Below are positions 51,832-59,971 of a DNA stretch of 64,000 bases, in pieces. The position numbers and the translations under genes were made by a program. Each line of letters opens with the position of its first letter. Position 1 is the first letter of the stretch. This stretch comes from Micromonospora globbae (GTDB lineage Bacteria; Actinomycetota; Actinomycetes; Mycobacteriales; Micromonosporaceae). The notes beneath the pieces were generated by a model. The model did not search any database, had not been told where the DNA came from, and worked only from the letters and a program-made list of their open reading frames with translations. The DNA is taken from positions 1-64,000 of the forward strand of contig NZ_RAQQ01000028.1 in the NCBI RefSeq assembly GCF_003610785.1, in the 5' to 3' direction.

Positions 51832-53006
51832 CGTTCCTCCGCGAGTGCGCTGACAGTGGCAAGATCCACCTCGACGCCGAGGCCGGGGCCGGTCGGTACG
51901 GCGAAACCGTCCGGACCGCCCGGCAGCGGCGCGGTGAGGATCCGCTGCCCGACCTCCGTCGTCGTGGGTTGGTACTCGAAACAACTCAGGTGCTCGACCG
52001 CCGCGCTGACATGCAGCCCTGCGGCGAGTGCGACACCGAGCGCCACCGAGTGGTGCGGCGCGGTGGGCACGTGATGCGCCGCGGCCAGCTCGGCGATCGC
52101 CATCGCCTCGGTGATGCCGGTCCTGGCGACGTCGGGCTGCACCAGGCCGACGGCGCGCTGCCGCAGCCAGGGCAGGACGTCGTACCGGTGGCGCATCGCC
52201 TCGCCGACGGCGACCGGCAGGTCCGTGCGGCGGGCGAGGTCGGCGTGACCGGCCAGGTCCTCCGGCGCCAGCGGCGCCTCCAGGAACTCGATCCCGCCGC
52301 GGGCGGTGAGGCCGCGCGCCAGCCGGGTCGCGGCGGCCAGGTCGTAGGTCCAGTGCGCGTCGACCGCGAGCCGCACCTGCGGTGCGGCGGCGCGCACGGC
52401 GTCCACGGTGGCCAGGTCCGCCGCGACTCCCTTGCCGAGATGCAGCTTGATCCGCTCGACTCCCTTCGCCGCCCACTCGGCGGCCAGGGCGGCGCGCTGG
52501 GCGTCGTCCGGACGGGGCAGCCCGGAGACGTACGTCGGGACGTGCTCGCGGAATGCCCCGCCGAGCAGCTCGTGCACCGGCAGTCCGGCCAGCCGGCCGG
52601 CCAGGTCCCACAGGGCGATGTCGACGGCGGCGATGGCGTCGGCCTGGTGCCCGCCCAGGTGCCCGCGTTCGCGCATCAGGTCCCGCAGCCGCACGCCGAT
52701 CGGCCGCACGTGCCGTGGATCGGCGCCGATCAGGGCCGGTGCGAGCAGCCGGCGCACCACCTCGGCGGGGACCTCGGGAGCGACCGGCGCGAGGGCCTCG
52801 CCCCACCCGCTGACGCCCGAGTCGGTGGTCAAGCGGACGAGCAGTGTCTCGAAGCGCGGTGAGTAGATGCTGCGCCACGGGGGACGTACGGCGTAGCCGG
52901 CCGGTGGTGTCGGGTTCGCAGGCTCGTTGGTGGGGCCGAGGTACCGCTCATCGTTCGAGAGCTTGAGGACGAAGCAGTCGACTGACGTGATCCGTGTCGG
53001 GGCCAT
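51828..53006 (-). CDS. Enolase-superfamily protein B (MR-like, K-x-H variant)
   Basis: A 392-residue MR/MLE protein, close paralogue of the one at 49761. Metal ligands: Asp216 (LAVDAHW), Glu243 (EFLEAPL) and Glu269 (AVGEAMRHR). Dyad: Asp292 (VQPDVARTG) with His318/319 (APHHSVALG). The K-x-K position reads Lys187-Leu-His189. First gene of the second operon. ATG 53006 has GGAAGG before it; an in-frame start at 53036 is less likely. The paired paralogues may act on two epimeric acids. Confidence 0.86.
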   Translation of the reverse strand: MAPTRITSVDCFVLKLSNDERYLGPTNEPANPTPPAGYAVRPPWRSIYSPRFETLLVRLTTDSGVSGWGEALAPVAPEVPAEVVRRLLAPALIGADPRHVRPIGVRLRDLMRERGHLGGHQADAIAAVDIALWDLAGRLAGLPVHELLGGAFREHVPTYVSGLPRPDDAQRAALAAEWAAKGVERIKLHLGKGVAADLATVDAVRAAAPQVRLAVDAHWTYDLAAATRLARGLTARGGIEFLEAPLAPEDLAGHADLARRTDLPVAVGEAMRHRYDVLPWLRQRAVGLVQPDVARTGITEAMAIAELAAAHHVPTAPHHSVALGVALAAGLHVSAAVEHLSCFEYQPTTTEVGQRILTAPLPGGPDGFAVPTGPGLGVEVDLATVSALAEER

Positions 53007-53038
53007 CACCTTCCACCCCTCAACCTTGTCTGCCACAT

Positions 53039-53057
53039 TGTGGAAGTAGATTCCACA
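53039..53057. promoter_or_regulatory. Operator palindrome before the enolase-lyase operon
   Basis: TGTGGAA-N5-TTCCACA, perfect 7-bp arms, 33-51 bp upstream of the first gene. The TGGAA...TTCCA form is common for IclR-family sites, so the IclR protein at 47394 is the obvious candidate; inference. Confidence 0.6.
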
Positions 53058-53287
53058 CTACGGGTTAGCGGTCCGTCAATCTCGATGCGGCGCGGACGCA
53101 GGTTGGGGGTCCAGCGCCACCGTGACAGCCTCGTCGCGGGCGCGGCGCAGCACCGCATCGACCGCAGCCTGGAGGGTCGACGCCGAGGACGAGGGTGATC
53201 CCGGAAACGGCAACGAGGCCCCGGGGAAGGCCACCGCGCCGCTGCCCCGTTCGGGACGCCGCTTGTGTGGTCCCTATAGTTCTCTTG

Positions 53288-54046
53288 GTGGCGATTCCAT
53301 CGGTGTTGCAGGAGTCATTGCACGATCCCGTCTTCTGGGCGCGCTACACCTTCGCCCACGAGGAGGGACCTGGCGCGGATCGGCTCGGTGACCTCGAAGG
53401 CCTGCTGGATGATGACGCGGATGAGGATCTCGACGACTCGTCGCTTGACGTGACATTCGAGGTCGGCAGTGGCCACCATGTCGTACTGAGTATGGACGCC
53501 TCGGCCGACTCCTACAGTCTGCTCATCGCCACCCCTGACTCGCCGGAGCCGGTCGAGCTCGGGTGGGACGACCTCGCGCACTGGCACCCGCACGCGTTGC
53601 GCTGGACGGAACTCGACCTGATCTGCCGGGCGATCGCCACGAGGGATCCACGGCTGCCGCACCCCGGCACTCCGTTGGCCCTGCTGTGCCGATTCGCCGC
53701 CGTCTTCGACGATGACGACGTGGACCAGGCCGTCGCCGCCGTTGACGAGGCATACGCCGCGTTACGCCCTCCGCAATGGGAGGGCTACTGGCCGAGCGGC
53801 GCCGACTGGCTCGAACGCGCCGACTTCCGGGGTGCGAACGTCGTCTGGCAACGGGACGAGGTCGGCAACCTGTGGGCCCATCAGGACGAGGACGCTCGCG
53901 ACGGCGAACCCTTCTACAGCACCCGACTGGGGCCGGATACCGGCACGGGCGACGGGTTCCCACATGCCCCGCTCCGGGCCGTGCTGAACGCTGCCACGGT
54001 GACCGTGAGCGACGCCGGCCTCACGGGCGACAGACATACGTTCTGA
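53288..54046 (+). CDS. Hypothetical protein, leaderless
   Basis: A 252-residue acidic soluble protein (DDDADEDLDDSSLDVTFEVG near residue 45; WEGYWPSGADWLERADF near 168). No family recognised; composition and WHPHALRWTELDLICRAIA recall actinobacterial immunity-like or SUKH-neighbour proteins, but this is loose. TATAGT (53275-53280) ends 7 nt before GTG 53288, so a leaderless start is likely; the upstream frame is non-coding. The region 53058-53287 contains only this promoter. Confidence 0.7.
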   Translation: MAIPSVLQESLHDPVFWARYTFAHEEGPGADRLGDLEGLLDDDADEDLDDSSLDVTFEVGSGHHVVLSMDASADSYSLLIATPDSPEPVELGWDDLAHWHPHALRWTELDLICRAIATRDPRLPHPGTPLALLCRFAAVFDDDDVDQAVAAVDEAYAALRPPQWEGYWPSGADWLERADFRGANVVWQRDEVGNLWAHQDEDARDGEPFYSTRLGPDTGTGDGFPHAPLRAVLNAATVTVSDAGLTGDRHTF

Positions 54047-54180
54047 GGCGGGTGATCCGCGGGGGCAGCCGACGATCCAGCCGGTATTCGTCGTGTTGGG
54101 CAGGCCGACGGGCAGCGATGGTGAGCGCGGTGGCGGCTGCAGTCATGTCGGGTGCGCGTTTGCGGGTCTCCGCTGGTCCG

Positions 54181-57100
54181 TTACGGCGAGAGCGTTGGCG
54201 CAGCGCGACCCGTGGGGTCTGGTGGCGGGTTCTGTTCGTTCATGGCGGCGAACATCTCATCACCGAGGGCTTCCCGTAGCCTGGCGATGATGCGGTCCAC
54301 GTCGCCTCGTTCGCCGCGCGGCAGTGGGGCGCCGACCGACTCGCGTAGTGCCGTGGCCGTGACCAGTAGGTGTGCGGCGTGCGCTGCGTTCCCGGCGAGG
54401 GAATGTGCCCCCGCCAGGCCCTCGATGGCCAGAGCGACGGCCCGGGGATCGCCGATCTTGCGCGCGGAGACGAGGCTTTGCTCGTGGAGGTGTAGCGCGG
54501 ATTCGGCGTCGCCGCTCTGCTCCGCGGCGAAGCCCAGCTCGGCCAGGACCAGCGCCAGGCCGGGTTCTCCGTCGACGCCCCGCAGCCAGTCCACCCATTT
54601 GGCGAGGCGGTCTTCGACCAGCTCGTACCTGCCCTGCCGGCGGGCGCTCAACGCCAGCCCTACCTCTGCGAAGTGCTCGGCGACCTTGTTGTACTGCCCG
54701 GCTGCGATCCGCATCGCCCGTTCGTGGAACTCGTCGGCGGCGGTGAAGTCTCCGGTGAGCAGGGCGATCCGGCCGAGTCCGGAAAGCCTGAACGACATCT
54801 CGCCCCAGAGGGACAGCTCCTCGGCCATCCGTACGCCCTCGCGGTGCAGGTGCGCGGCCTGCGAATAGTCGCCCCTGATCTCGGCGAGTTCGGCGAGTGT
54901 GTTGGTGGCTTTCACCTGACCCCAGCGGTCGCCGAGTTCACGAAAGCGCGCCTGGCTCTCCATCGCGTCGCGCTGCGCGTCGGTCAGTTCGCCCCGGGCC
55001 CGGCTGATCGTGGCCCGCAGGCTCAACGCGGCGGCTGTGCCCCAGTCGTCGTCGAGGTCGCGGAAGCTCTTCAGCGCCTGGTCGAGGAGGTCGGAGGTGC
55101 CGGCGAGGTCGGTGAAACCACGCCGGGCGTACGCCAGGAACCATTGGGCCCTCGCCCGTGCCCGCGGGTCGGCGATCGATTCGTACGATGCGCCCTCCGT
55201 GTGTGCGGCCGGGTCGGCACCGGCGTTGAGCATGAGTGCCATGCCCGCTCGCCAGGCGGCGGTTCGAGGGTCGGCACGGATGCCCAACACCAGATCCAGC
55301 GACCGACAGGCCTCGGTGAGGCGACCGCGCAGGACCCAGTACCAGGCCAGCGCGCTGACCAGCCGCGTGGCGCTGTCGGCGTCCGCCGAGCGCACCGCTG
55401 TTTCGAGCGCCGTACGTAGGTTGGCACGCTCACGGTCGAGACACTCCAGCCACCGCCGTTGACCGGGACCGTGGAGGTGCGGCTGGGCCCGTTCGGCAAG
55501 GTGCGTGTAGTAGCGCAGGTGCCGTCGACGGATCTCGTCGTGCTCACCCGCCTGGTGGAGGCGTTCGACGCAGTAGTCCCTGACCGACTCCAGTAGCCAG
55601 TATCGGGGGCCATCCATACCGTCCACCATGCTCACGAGCGAACGGTCCACCAGGCGGGCCAGCAGGGCGAGGACGTCGATCCCGACCTCGGCGCCGACCT
55701 GCTCGGCCGCTGCCAGCGTGCAACCGTCGGCGTGTACGGCGAGCCTGCGCAGGATCACACGTTCGGGCTCGGACAGCAGCTCCCAGCTCCAGTCGATCAT
55801 CGCGCGGAGTGTCTGCTGGCGGGCCGGCCCGCCGCGCCTGCCCGATACCAACACGCGGAACCGGTCGTCGAGGCGGGCGGCCAGTTCGTGCACGCCGAGT
55901 GCACGTACCCGGGTGGCGGCCAGTTCCAGCGCGAGCGGGATGCCGTCCAGGCGGCGGCAGATCGCGGTGACCGCGGCGGCGTTGTCGGGGCCGAGCGTGA
56001 AGCCCGGCGCCGCGGCGGCGGCGCGGGTCACGAAGAGTTCCACAGCGCTGAAGCGACCCATGTCCGCCGGCTCCACGGACGGAGGGGGAAGTGCCAATGG
56101 CGGTACGGTCCACAGCTGTTCACCGGCGATGGCCAGCGGCTCCTGGCTGGTGGCGAGGATGCGCACATCCGGTGCCGCACGCAACAGCGCCTCGGCCAGC
56201 GCGGCGACCGGCTCCACGACGTGTTCACAGTTGTCGAGGACGAGAAGCAGACGCTTGGGCTGTAGTGCGCCGGTGAGCTGTTCGAGCGGGTCGCCGGCCA
56301 CGTGCGAGGTCACGTCGTCGCGGATGTCGAGGACGGCTGCCACGACATCGGCTACCGCTGCTCGGGAGTTGCCGGAAGCCCGATCGAGACCGGCGAGTTC
56401 CACCAGCCTTGCGCCGTCGGGAAAGGTGACGCTGACGGCGCGGGCGACCTCGAGGGCGAGCTGGGTCTTGCCCACTCCGCCCGGGCCGGTGAGCGTGACG
56501 AGACGCCCTGACTCCAGGAGCTCGCGTACCCCGACCACCGCCTCCGCCCGCCCGACAAGGTTGGTCAGGGCCGCGGGCAGGTTGGTGCGGTGCCGCGCGG
56601 CGGTGGTGGTGGGAGCCATCGAGTCCAGTGCCGGATCGTGTTTGAGGATCGCCTCGTGCAGAGCCACGAGCGGCGGGCTGGGATCCAGGCCGAGTTGGTC
56701 GGCCAGGTGCTCACGCAGCTCGGCGTAGCCCGCCAACGCCTCACTCTGTCTGCCCGCTCGGTAGAGGGCGCGCAGGTGGACGGCGCGGAGCCGTTCCCGC
56801 AGCGGGTGGCGCGCCACCAGGTCACCGAGTTCCGCCACCAGCTGGTTGTGCTCGCCGAGCTCCAGCCGTACCTCCGCGTGCTCTTCCAGCGCGAGCAGCC
56901 GCTCCTCGTCGAGCCGGGCGGCTACCGGGCGGACGAACTGTTCGTCGGCGAAGTCGGCGTACGCCGGTCCACGCCACAGCGCCAGCGCGTCGGCCAGCAG
57001 GTCCGCTCGCACCCGAAGATCGTCTGTAGTGCGGGCCTGCGCGGTGAGGGCCTGGAATTGGCCGACGTCCGTCGCCGCGGAGTCGACCCGGAGGAGATAG

Positions 57101-57372
57101 CCAGGTGGTTGCGAAACCACCAACTGGCGGGTACCCGGTTCGACGCTGTCCAAGGCGCGGCGCAGCTGGGACACCCTCGTCTGCAGCGCGTTGATGGGAT
57201 TGCGTGGCAGCTGCTCGGTCCACAGGTCGTCGATCAGCCGGTCGGACGACACGGCACGTCCCTCGTGCGCGAGCAGGTCGGCCAGCAGCGCGCGGACCTT
57301 CAGCTCGGGGATCCGCACGGGCCTGCCGTCGCCCGTCCAGACGGCCAGCGGGCCGAGCACCCCGAAGCGCAT
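54181..57372 (-). CDS. SARP-type regulator of AfsR architecture (OmpR-like/BTAD/NB-ARC/TPR)
   Basis: A 1063-residue regulator: N-terminal winged HTH (residues 1-90, FGVLGPLAVWTGDGRPVRIP; NALQTRVSQLRRAL), BTAD (95-245), NB-ARC STAND ATPase (about 270-560; Walker A GPGGVGKTQLAL near 294, Walker B LLLVLDNCEHV), and C-terminal TPRs (about 690-1040). AfsR-like proteins activate secondary-metabolite or stress genes after nucleotide-dependent oligomerisation. ATG 57372 faces the oxidoreductase gene; 11-bp-phased repeats at 57434-57460 may be its site. Confidence 0.9.
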   Translation of the reverse strand: MRFGVLGPLAVWTGDGRPVRIPELKVRALLADLLAHEGRAVSSDRLIDDLWTEQLPRNPINALQTRVSQLRRALDSVEPGTRQLVVSQPPGYLLRVDSAATDVGQFQALTAQARTTDDLRVRADLLADALALWRGPAYADFADEQFVRPVAARLDEERLLALEEHAEVRLELGEHNQLVAELGDLVARHPLRERLRAVHLRALYRAGRQSEALAGYAELREHLADQLGLDPSPPLVALHEAILKHDPALDSMAPTTTAARHRTNLPAALTNLVGRAEAVVGVRELLESGRLVTLTGPGGVGKTQLALEVARAVSVTFPDGARLVELAGLDRASGNSRAAVADVVAAVLDIRDDVTSHVAGDPLEQLTGALQPKRLLLVLDNCEHVVEPVAALAEALLRAAPDVRILATSQEPLAIAGEQLWTVPPLALPPPSVEPADMGRFSAVELFVTRAAAAAPGFTLGPDNAAAVTAICRRLDGIPLALELAATRVRALGVHELAARLDDRFRVLVSGRRGGPARQQTLRAMIDWSWELLSEPERVILRRLAVHADGCTLAAAEQVGAEVGIDVLALLARLVDRSLVSMVDGMDGPRYWLLESVRDYCVERLHQAGEHDEIRRRHLRYYTHLAERAQPHLHGPGQRRWLECLDRERANLRTALETAVRSADADSATRLVSALAWYWVLRGRLTEACRSLDLVLGIRADPRTAAWRAGMALMLNAGADPAAHTEGASYESIADPRARARAQWFLAYARRGFTDLAGTSDLLDQALKSFRDLDDDWGTAAALSLRATISRARGELTDAQRDAMESQARFRELGDRWGQVKATNTLAELAEIRGDYSQAAHLHREGVRMAEELSLWGEMSFRLSGLGRIALLTGDFTAADEFHERAMRIAAGQYNKVAEHFAEVGLALSARRQGRYELVEDRLAKWVDWLRGVDGEPGLALVLAELGFAAEQSGDAESALHLHEQSLVSARKIGDPRAVALAIEGLAGAHSLAGNAAHAAHLLVTATALRESVGAPLPRGERGDVDRIIARLREALGDEMFAAMNEQNPPPDPTGRAAPTLSP

Positions 57373-57433
57373 GACGCCAGGCTATCCGAGCAGCGTGGTG
57401 CCGATCGTGGCCGGCTGTGGGTGGCGTACGGCG

Positions 57434-57460
57434 CACCTGCAGCGAACCTACGGAAAACCT
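57434..57460 (+). promoter_or_regulatory. 11-bp-phased repeats, candidate SARP binding site
   Basis: CACCT (57434), AACCT (57445) and AACCT (57456) are spaced exactly 11 bp apart, the period typical of SARP heptamer repeats. They lie between the SARP gene and the oxidoreductase, 63 bp before its start. Confidence 0.5.
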
Positions 57461-57523
57461 GAAGTGGCCCGACGCAGAGTGGGGGCCGTCAACGAAACGA
57501 CCCATTCACGAAGGGGCTTGGAT

Positions 57524-58543
57524 ATGAGTGACAGCACGATGGCCAGCCGTGAGATCCGGCTCGCCTCCCGCCCGGTCGGTGAGCCTGGACCGGAGAACTT
57601 CGAGCTGGTCGAGGTCGCGGTGCCGCAACCCCGCGACGGGCAGATCCTGGTCCGCAACACCTGGATGTCGGTCGACCCGTACATGCGGGGCCGGATGGAC
57701 GACGCCGAGTCGTACATGCCGCCGTTCGAGATCGGCAAGGCGTTGGAAGGCAGCGCGATCGGCGAGGTGGTCGCCTCCAACGTTGCGAGCATCCCGGTCG
57801 GCGCGACGGTGTCGCACTTCTTGGGCTGGCGGGAGCACGCGGTGTTGGACGCCGCCGAGGCGACCGTCGTCGACACCGGTATCGCCCGTCCGCAGGACTA
57901 CCTGGGTGCGCTGGGGACGACGGGCCTGACCGCGTACCTGGCCGTCACCGAGATCGCCCCGGTGAGGCAGGGCGACGTGGTGTTCGTCTCCGCGGCCGCC
58001 GGCGCAGTCGGCAGCGTCGCCGGGCAGCTCGCCCGCAAGTTCGGCGCGGCCCGAGTGATCGGCTCGGCGGGCGGGCCGGAGAAGGGCAAGAAGCTGGTCG
58101 AGGACTTCGGCTTCGACGCCGCCGTCGACTACCGGGCCGGCTCGCTGACCGAGCAGCTCGCAGCGGCGGCGCCCGAGGGCATCGACGTGTACGTCGACAA
58201 CGTCGGCGGCGACCACCTCGGGGCCGCCCTGGACGCCATGAAGGTGCACGGCAGGATCGCCCTGGTCGGCATGATCAGCGGCTACAACGCCACCGAGCCC
58301 CTGCCCGGCCCCAGCAACATCTACGCGGCTGCCACGAAGCGGCTCACCCTGCGTGGCGTGTTGGTCAGCGACCACTTCCACCGCTTCCCCGAGTACATCG
58401 GTAAGGCGGCGGGCTGGCTCGCCGACGGCACCCTGCACACCGAGGAGACGGTGCTCGAGGGCATCGAGCAGGCCCCGGCCGCCTTCTTCGGTGTGCTGGG
58501 CGGCGCCAACACTGGCAAGATGCTCGTCCGCCTCGCCTCCTGA
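57524..58543 (+). CDS. NADP-dependent medium-chain oxidoreductase (prostaglandin reductase/CurA type)
   Basis: A 339-residue zinc-independent MDR: RNTWMSVDPYMRGRMDDAES (residues about 45-64), LGALGTTGLTAYLAV, cofactor motif VSAAAGAVGSVAGQLA, and DNVGGDHLGAALDAM. This is the leukotriene-B4-dehydrogenase/alkenal-reductase group, reducing C=C bonds of enones. AAGGGGC precedes ATG 57524. With the flavodoxin-like gene 36 bp downstream it forms an electrophile-detoxification pair. Confidence 0.92.
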   Translation: MSDSTMASREIRLASRPVGEPGPENFELVEVAVPQPRDGQILVRNTWMSVDPYMRGRMDDAESYMPPFEIGKALEGSAIGEVVASNVASIPVGATVSHFLGWREHAVLDAAEATVVDTGIARPQDYLGALGTTGLTAYLAVTEIAPVRQGDVVFVSAAAGAVGSVAGQLARKFGAARVIGSAGGPEKGKKLVEDFGFDAAVDYRAGSLTEQLAAAAPEGIDVYVDNVGGDHLGAALDAMKVHGRIALVGMISGYNATEPLPGPSNIYAAATKRLTLRGVLVSDHFHRFPEYIGKAAGWLADGTLHTEETVLEGIEQAPAAFFGVLGGANTGKMLVRLAS

Positions 58544-58579
58544 CCCGGCTGACATCGCCAGAAACGGAGGTCCGTCGAG

Positions 58580-59212
58580 GTGTCCACTGCTCTGCTGGTC
58601 GTCGCCCACCCGCGCGGCGACTCTCTCACCGCGCAGGTCGCCGGCCGTGCCCGCGTCGGCCTCGAGGCGGAGGGCTTCTCCGTGGATCTGCTCGATCTGC
58701 ACGTCGAGGGCTTCGACCCACGGATGACCGTCGCGGATGAGCCGGACTGGGCAGATCGCGAGAAGGTCTACTCCGCCGAGGTGCGTGCACACATGCGACG
58801 GGTCGATGCGGCCGATCTGATCGTCGTGGTGTTCCCGGTCTGGTGGTACGGGCTGCCCGCCATCTTGAAGGGCTGGGTCGACCGGGTGTGGAACTACGGC
58901 TTCGCGTACGGCCGCAGCAGCCCGCGTCTCGCCGAGAAGCGCATGTTGTGGCTGGGCCTGGCCGGCGAGTCCGCCAGGTCCTACGCCAGGCATGGGTTGG
59001 ACGAGATGCTGGAGAGGCAACTCCGGGTCGGGATCTCCAATTACTGCGGGATCACCGACGTCGCAGTTCAGTTCGTCCACGACACCATTCCCGAGGAGCC
59101 GAAGGCCGACGCGGTCGCGACGGTGCTCGCCGAGGCCGACTCCGCCCTGCGCGACTTCCTGCTGCCGAACCTGAGCTCAGGTGCGCCGGCCCGCGCCGGC
59201 ACGAACGGCTGA
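58580..59212 (+). CDS. NAD(P)H quinone oxidoreductase, flavodoxin-like fold
   Basis: A 210-residue NQO1/KefF-type flavoprotein: LLVVAHPRGDSLTAQVAGRA at the N-terminus, FPVWWYGLPAILKGWVDRVW (residues about 87-106, FMN/quinone site) and a C-terminal helix. GTG 58580 with GGAGG upstream. It follows the enone reductase in one transcription unit, ending at the hairpin 59239-59277. Confidence 0.9.
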   Translation: MSTALLVVAHPRGDSLTAQVAGRARVGLEAEGFSVDLLDLHVEGFDPRMTVADEPDWADREKVYSAEVRAHMRRVDAADLIVVVFPVWWYGLPAILKGWVDRVWNYGFAYGRSSPRLAEKRMLWLGLAGESARSYARHGLDEMLERQLRVGISNYCGITDVAVQFVHDTIPEEPKADAVATVLAEADSALRDFLLPNLSSGAPARAGTNG

Positions 59213-59238
59213 CCGGCCGATCCCCTTCCCCGTCACCC

Positions 59239-59277
59239 GTCGCGTGGGCCCCGCTTCCCGTAGCGGGCCCACGCGAC
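59239..59277 (+). terminator. Terminator of the oxidoreductase pair
   Basis: A 13-bp stem (59239-59251 with 59265-59277), extended inward by a few pairs past a bulge, 26 bp after the stop. Confidence 0.68.
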
Positions 59278-59285
59278 GCTGTCTC

Positions 59286-59460
59286 GTGAGGCAGGAGCGG
59301 ACGACGCAAGCCTTGATCTACGATCGCGCCGGCCCGCACCGCCTCCGGCTCGGCGCCGTGCCCGACCCAGTGCAAACCGCGGGGCAAGCGTTGGTGCGGG
59401 TCGGCGCGGTCTCGCTCAACTTCGGAGAGATCGCGTTCCGCGGCCTTCGGTTCATTCATG
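59286..59460 (+). pseudogene. Truncated zinc-type quinone oxidoreductase
   Basis: The plus strand reads TQALIYDRAGPHRLRLGAVP followed by DPVQTAGQALVRVGAVSLNF and GEIAFRGL, the first 50 residues of an MDR alcohol dehydrogenase/quinone reductase. It then degenerates and runs into the 3' end of the MerR gene. Remaining 270 residues of the expected protein are absent. Confidence 0.6.
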
Positions 59461-59482
59461 CTGCTCGGCGAGGAAGGGGCCT

Positions 59483-59911
59483 TCAGATCACACACGCGCC
59501 CTCGTGCGGATCCTGGAATCCGGCCCCCGTCTCTACCATGCGCTGGTAGTCGGGGCATTGGGTGAAGTCGTCCGCGCTGCACCGCATCAGGTGCTCGATC
59601 AGCGACTTGGACGCCGATATCTCCTCGAGCCGACGCTCTAGCGCCACGTGGTGCCGCTGGAGAAGTGCCTGGCGCTCGGCTTGGCCGGAGACGTTGAGTA
59701 CCTCCCGGATCTGCTCCAGGCTCATCCCTGCCGCTTTGGCGCGAATGATCGTCATGACCCGGATGACATGGTCGCGGGTGTAGCGGCGGCGGCCGTTCAC
59801 CCTGGCGGCGGGAGCAATCAGGCCCATCGTCTCCCAGTGCCGCAGTACATGCGGTGCGAGACCGAACTGTTCGGCGAGCTCTCCGATCCGCATGGAACCG
59901 CTTGACTTCAT
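59483..59911 (-). CDS. MerR-family regulator with C-terminal cysteines
   Basis: A 142-residue MerR protein: HTH and wing (IGELAEQFGLAPHVLRHWET; GRRRYTRDHVIRVM), coiled-coil dimer helix (residues 80-115) and a short tail with Cys in MRCSADDF, TQCPDYQ and EGACVI that may sense thiol oxidation or metals. ATG 59911 or 59893 can start it; neither has a strong RBS. Divergent from a TrxB-like flavoprotein, its likely target. Confidence 0.87.
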   Translation of the reverse strand: MKSSGSMRIGELAEQFGLAPHVLRHWETMGLIAPAARVNGRRRYTRDHVIRVMTIIRAKAAGMSLEQIREVLNVSGQAERQALLQRHHVALERRLEEISASKSLIEHLMRCSADDFTQCPDYQRMVETGAGFQDPHEGACVI

Positions 59912-59971
59912 GTTGACATTAACTTGCAAACTGGCCTCCACGTCAAGCGATCACCCTCTCTGGAGGCACCC

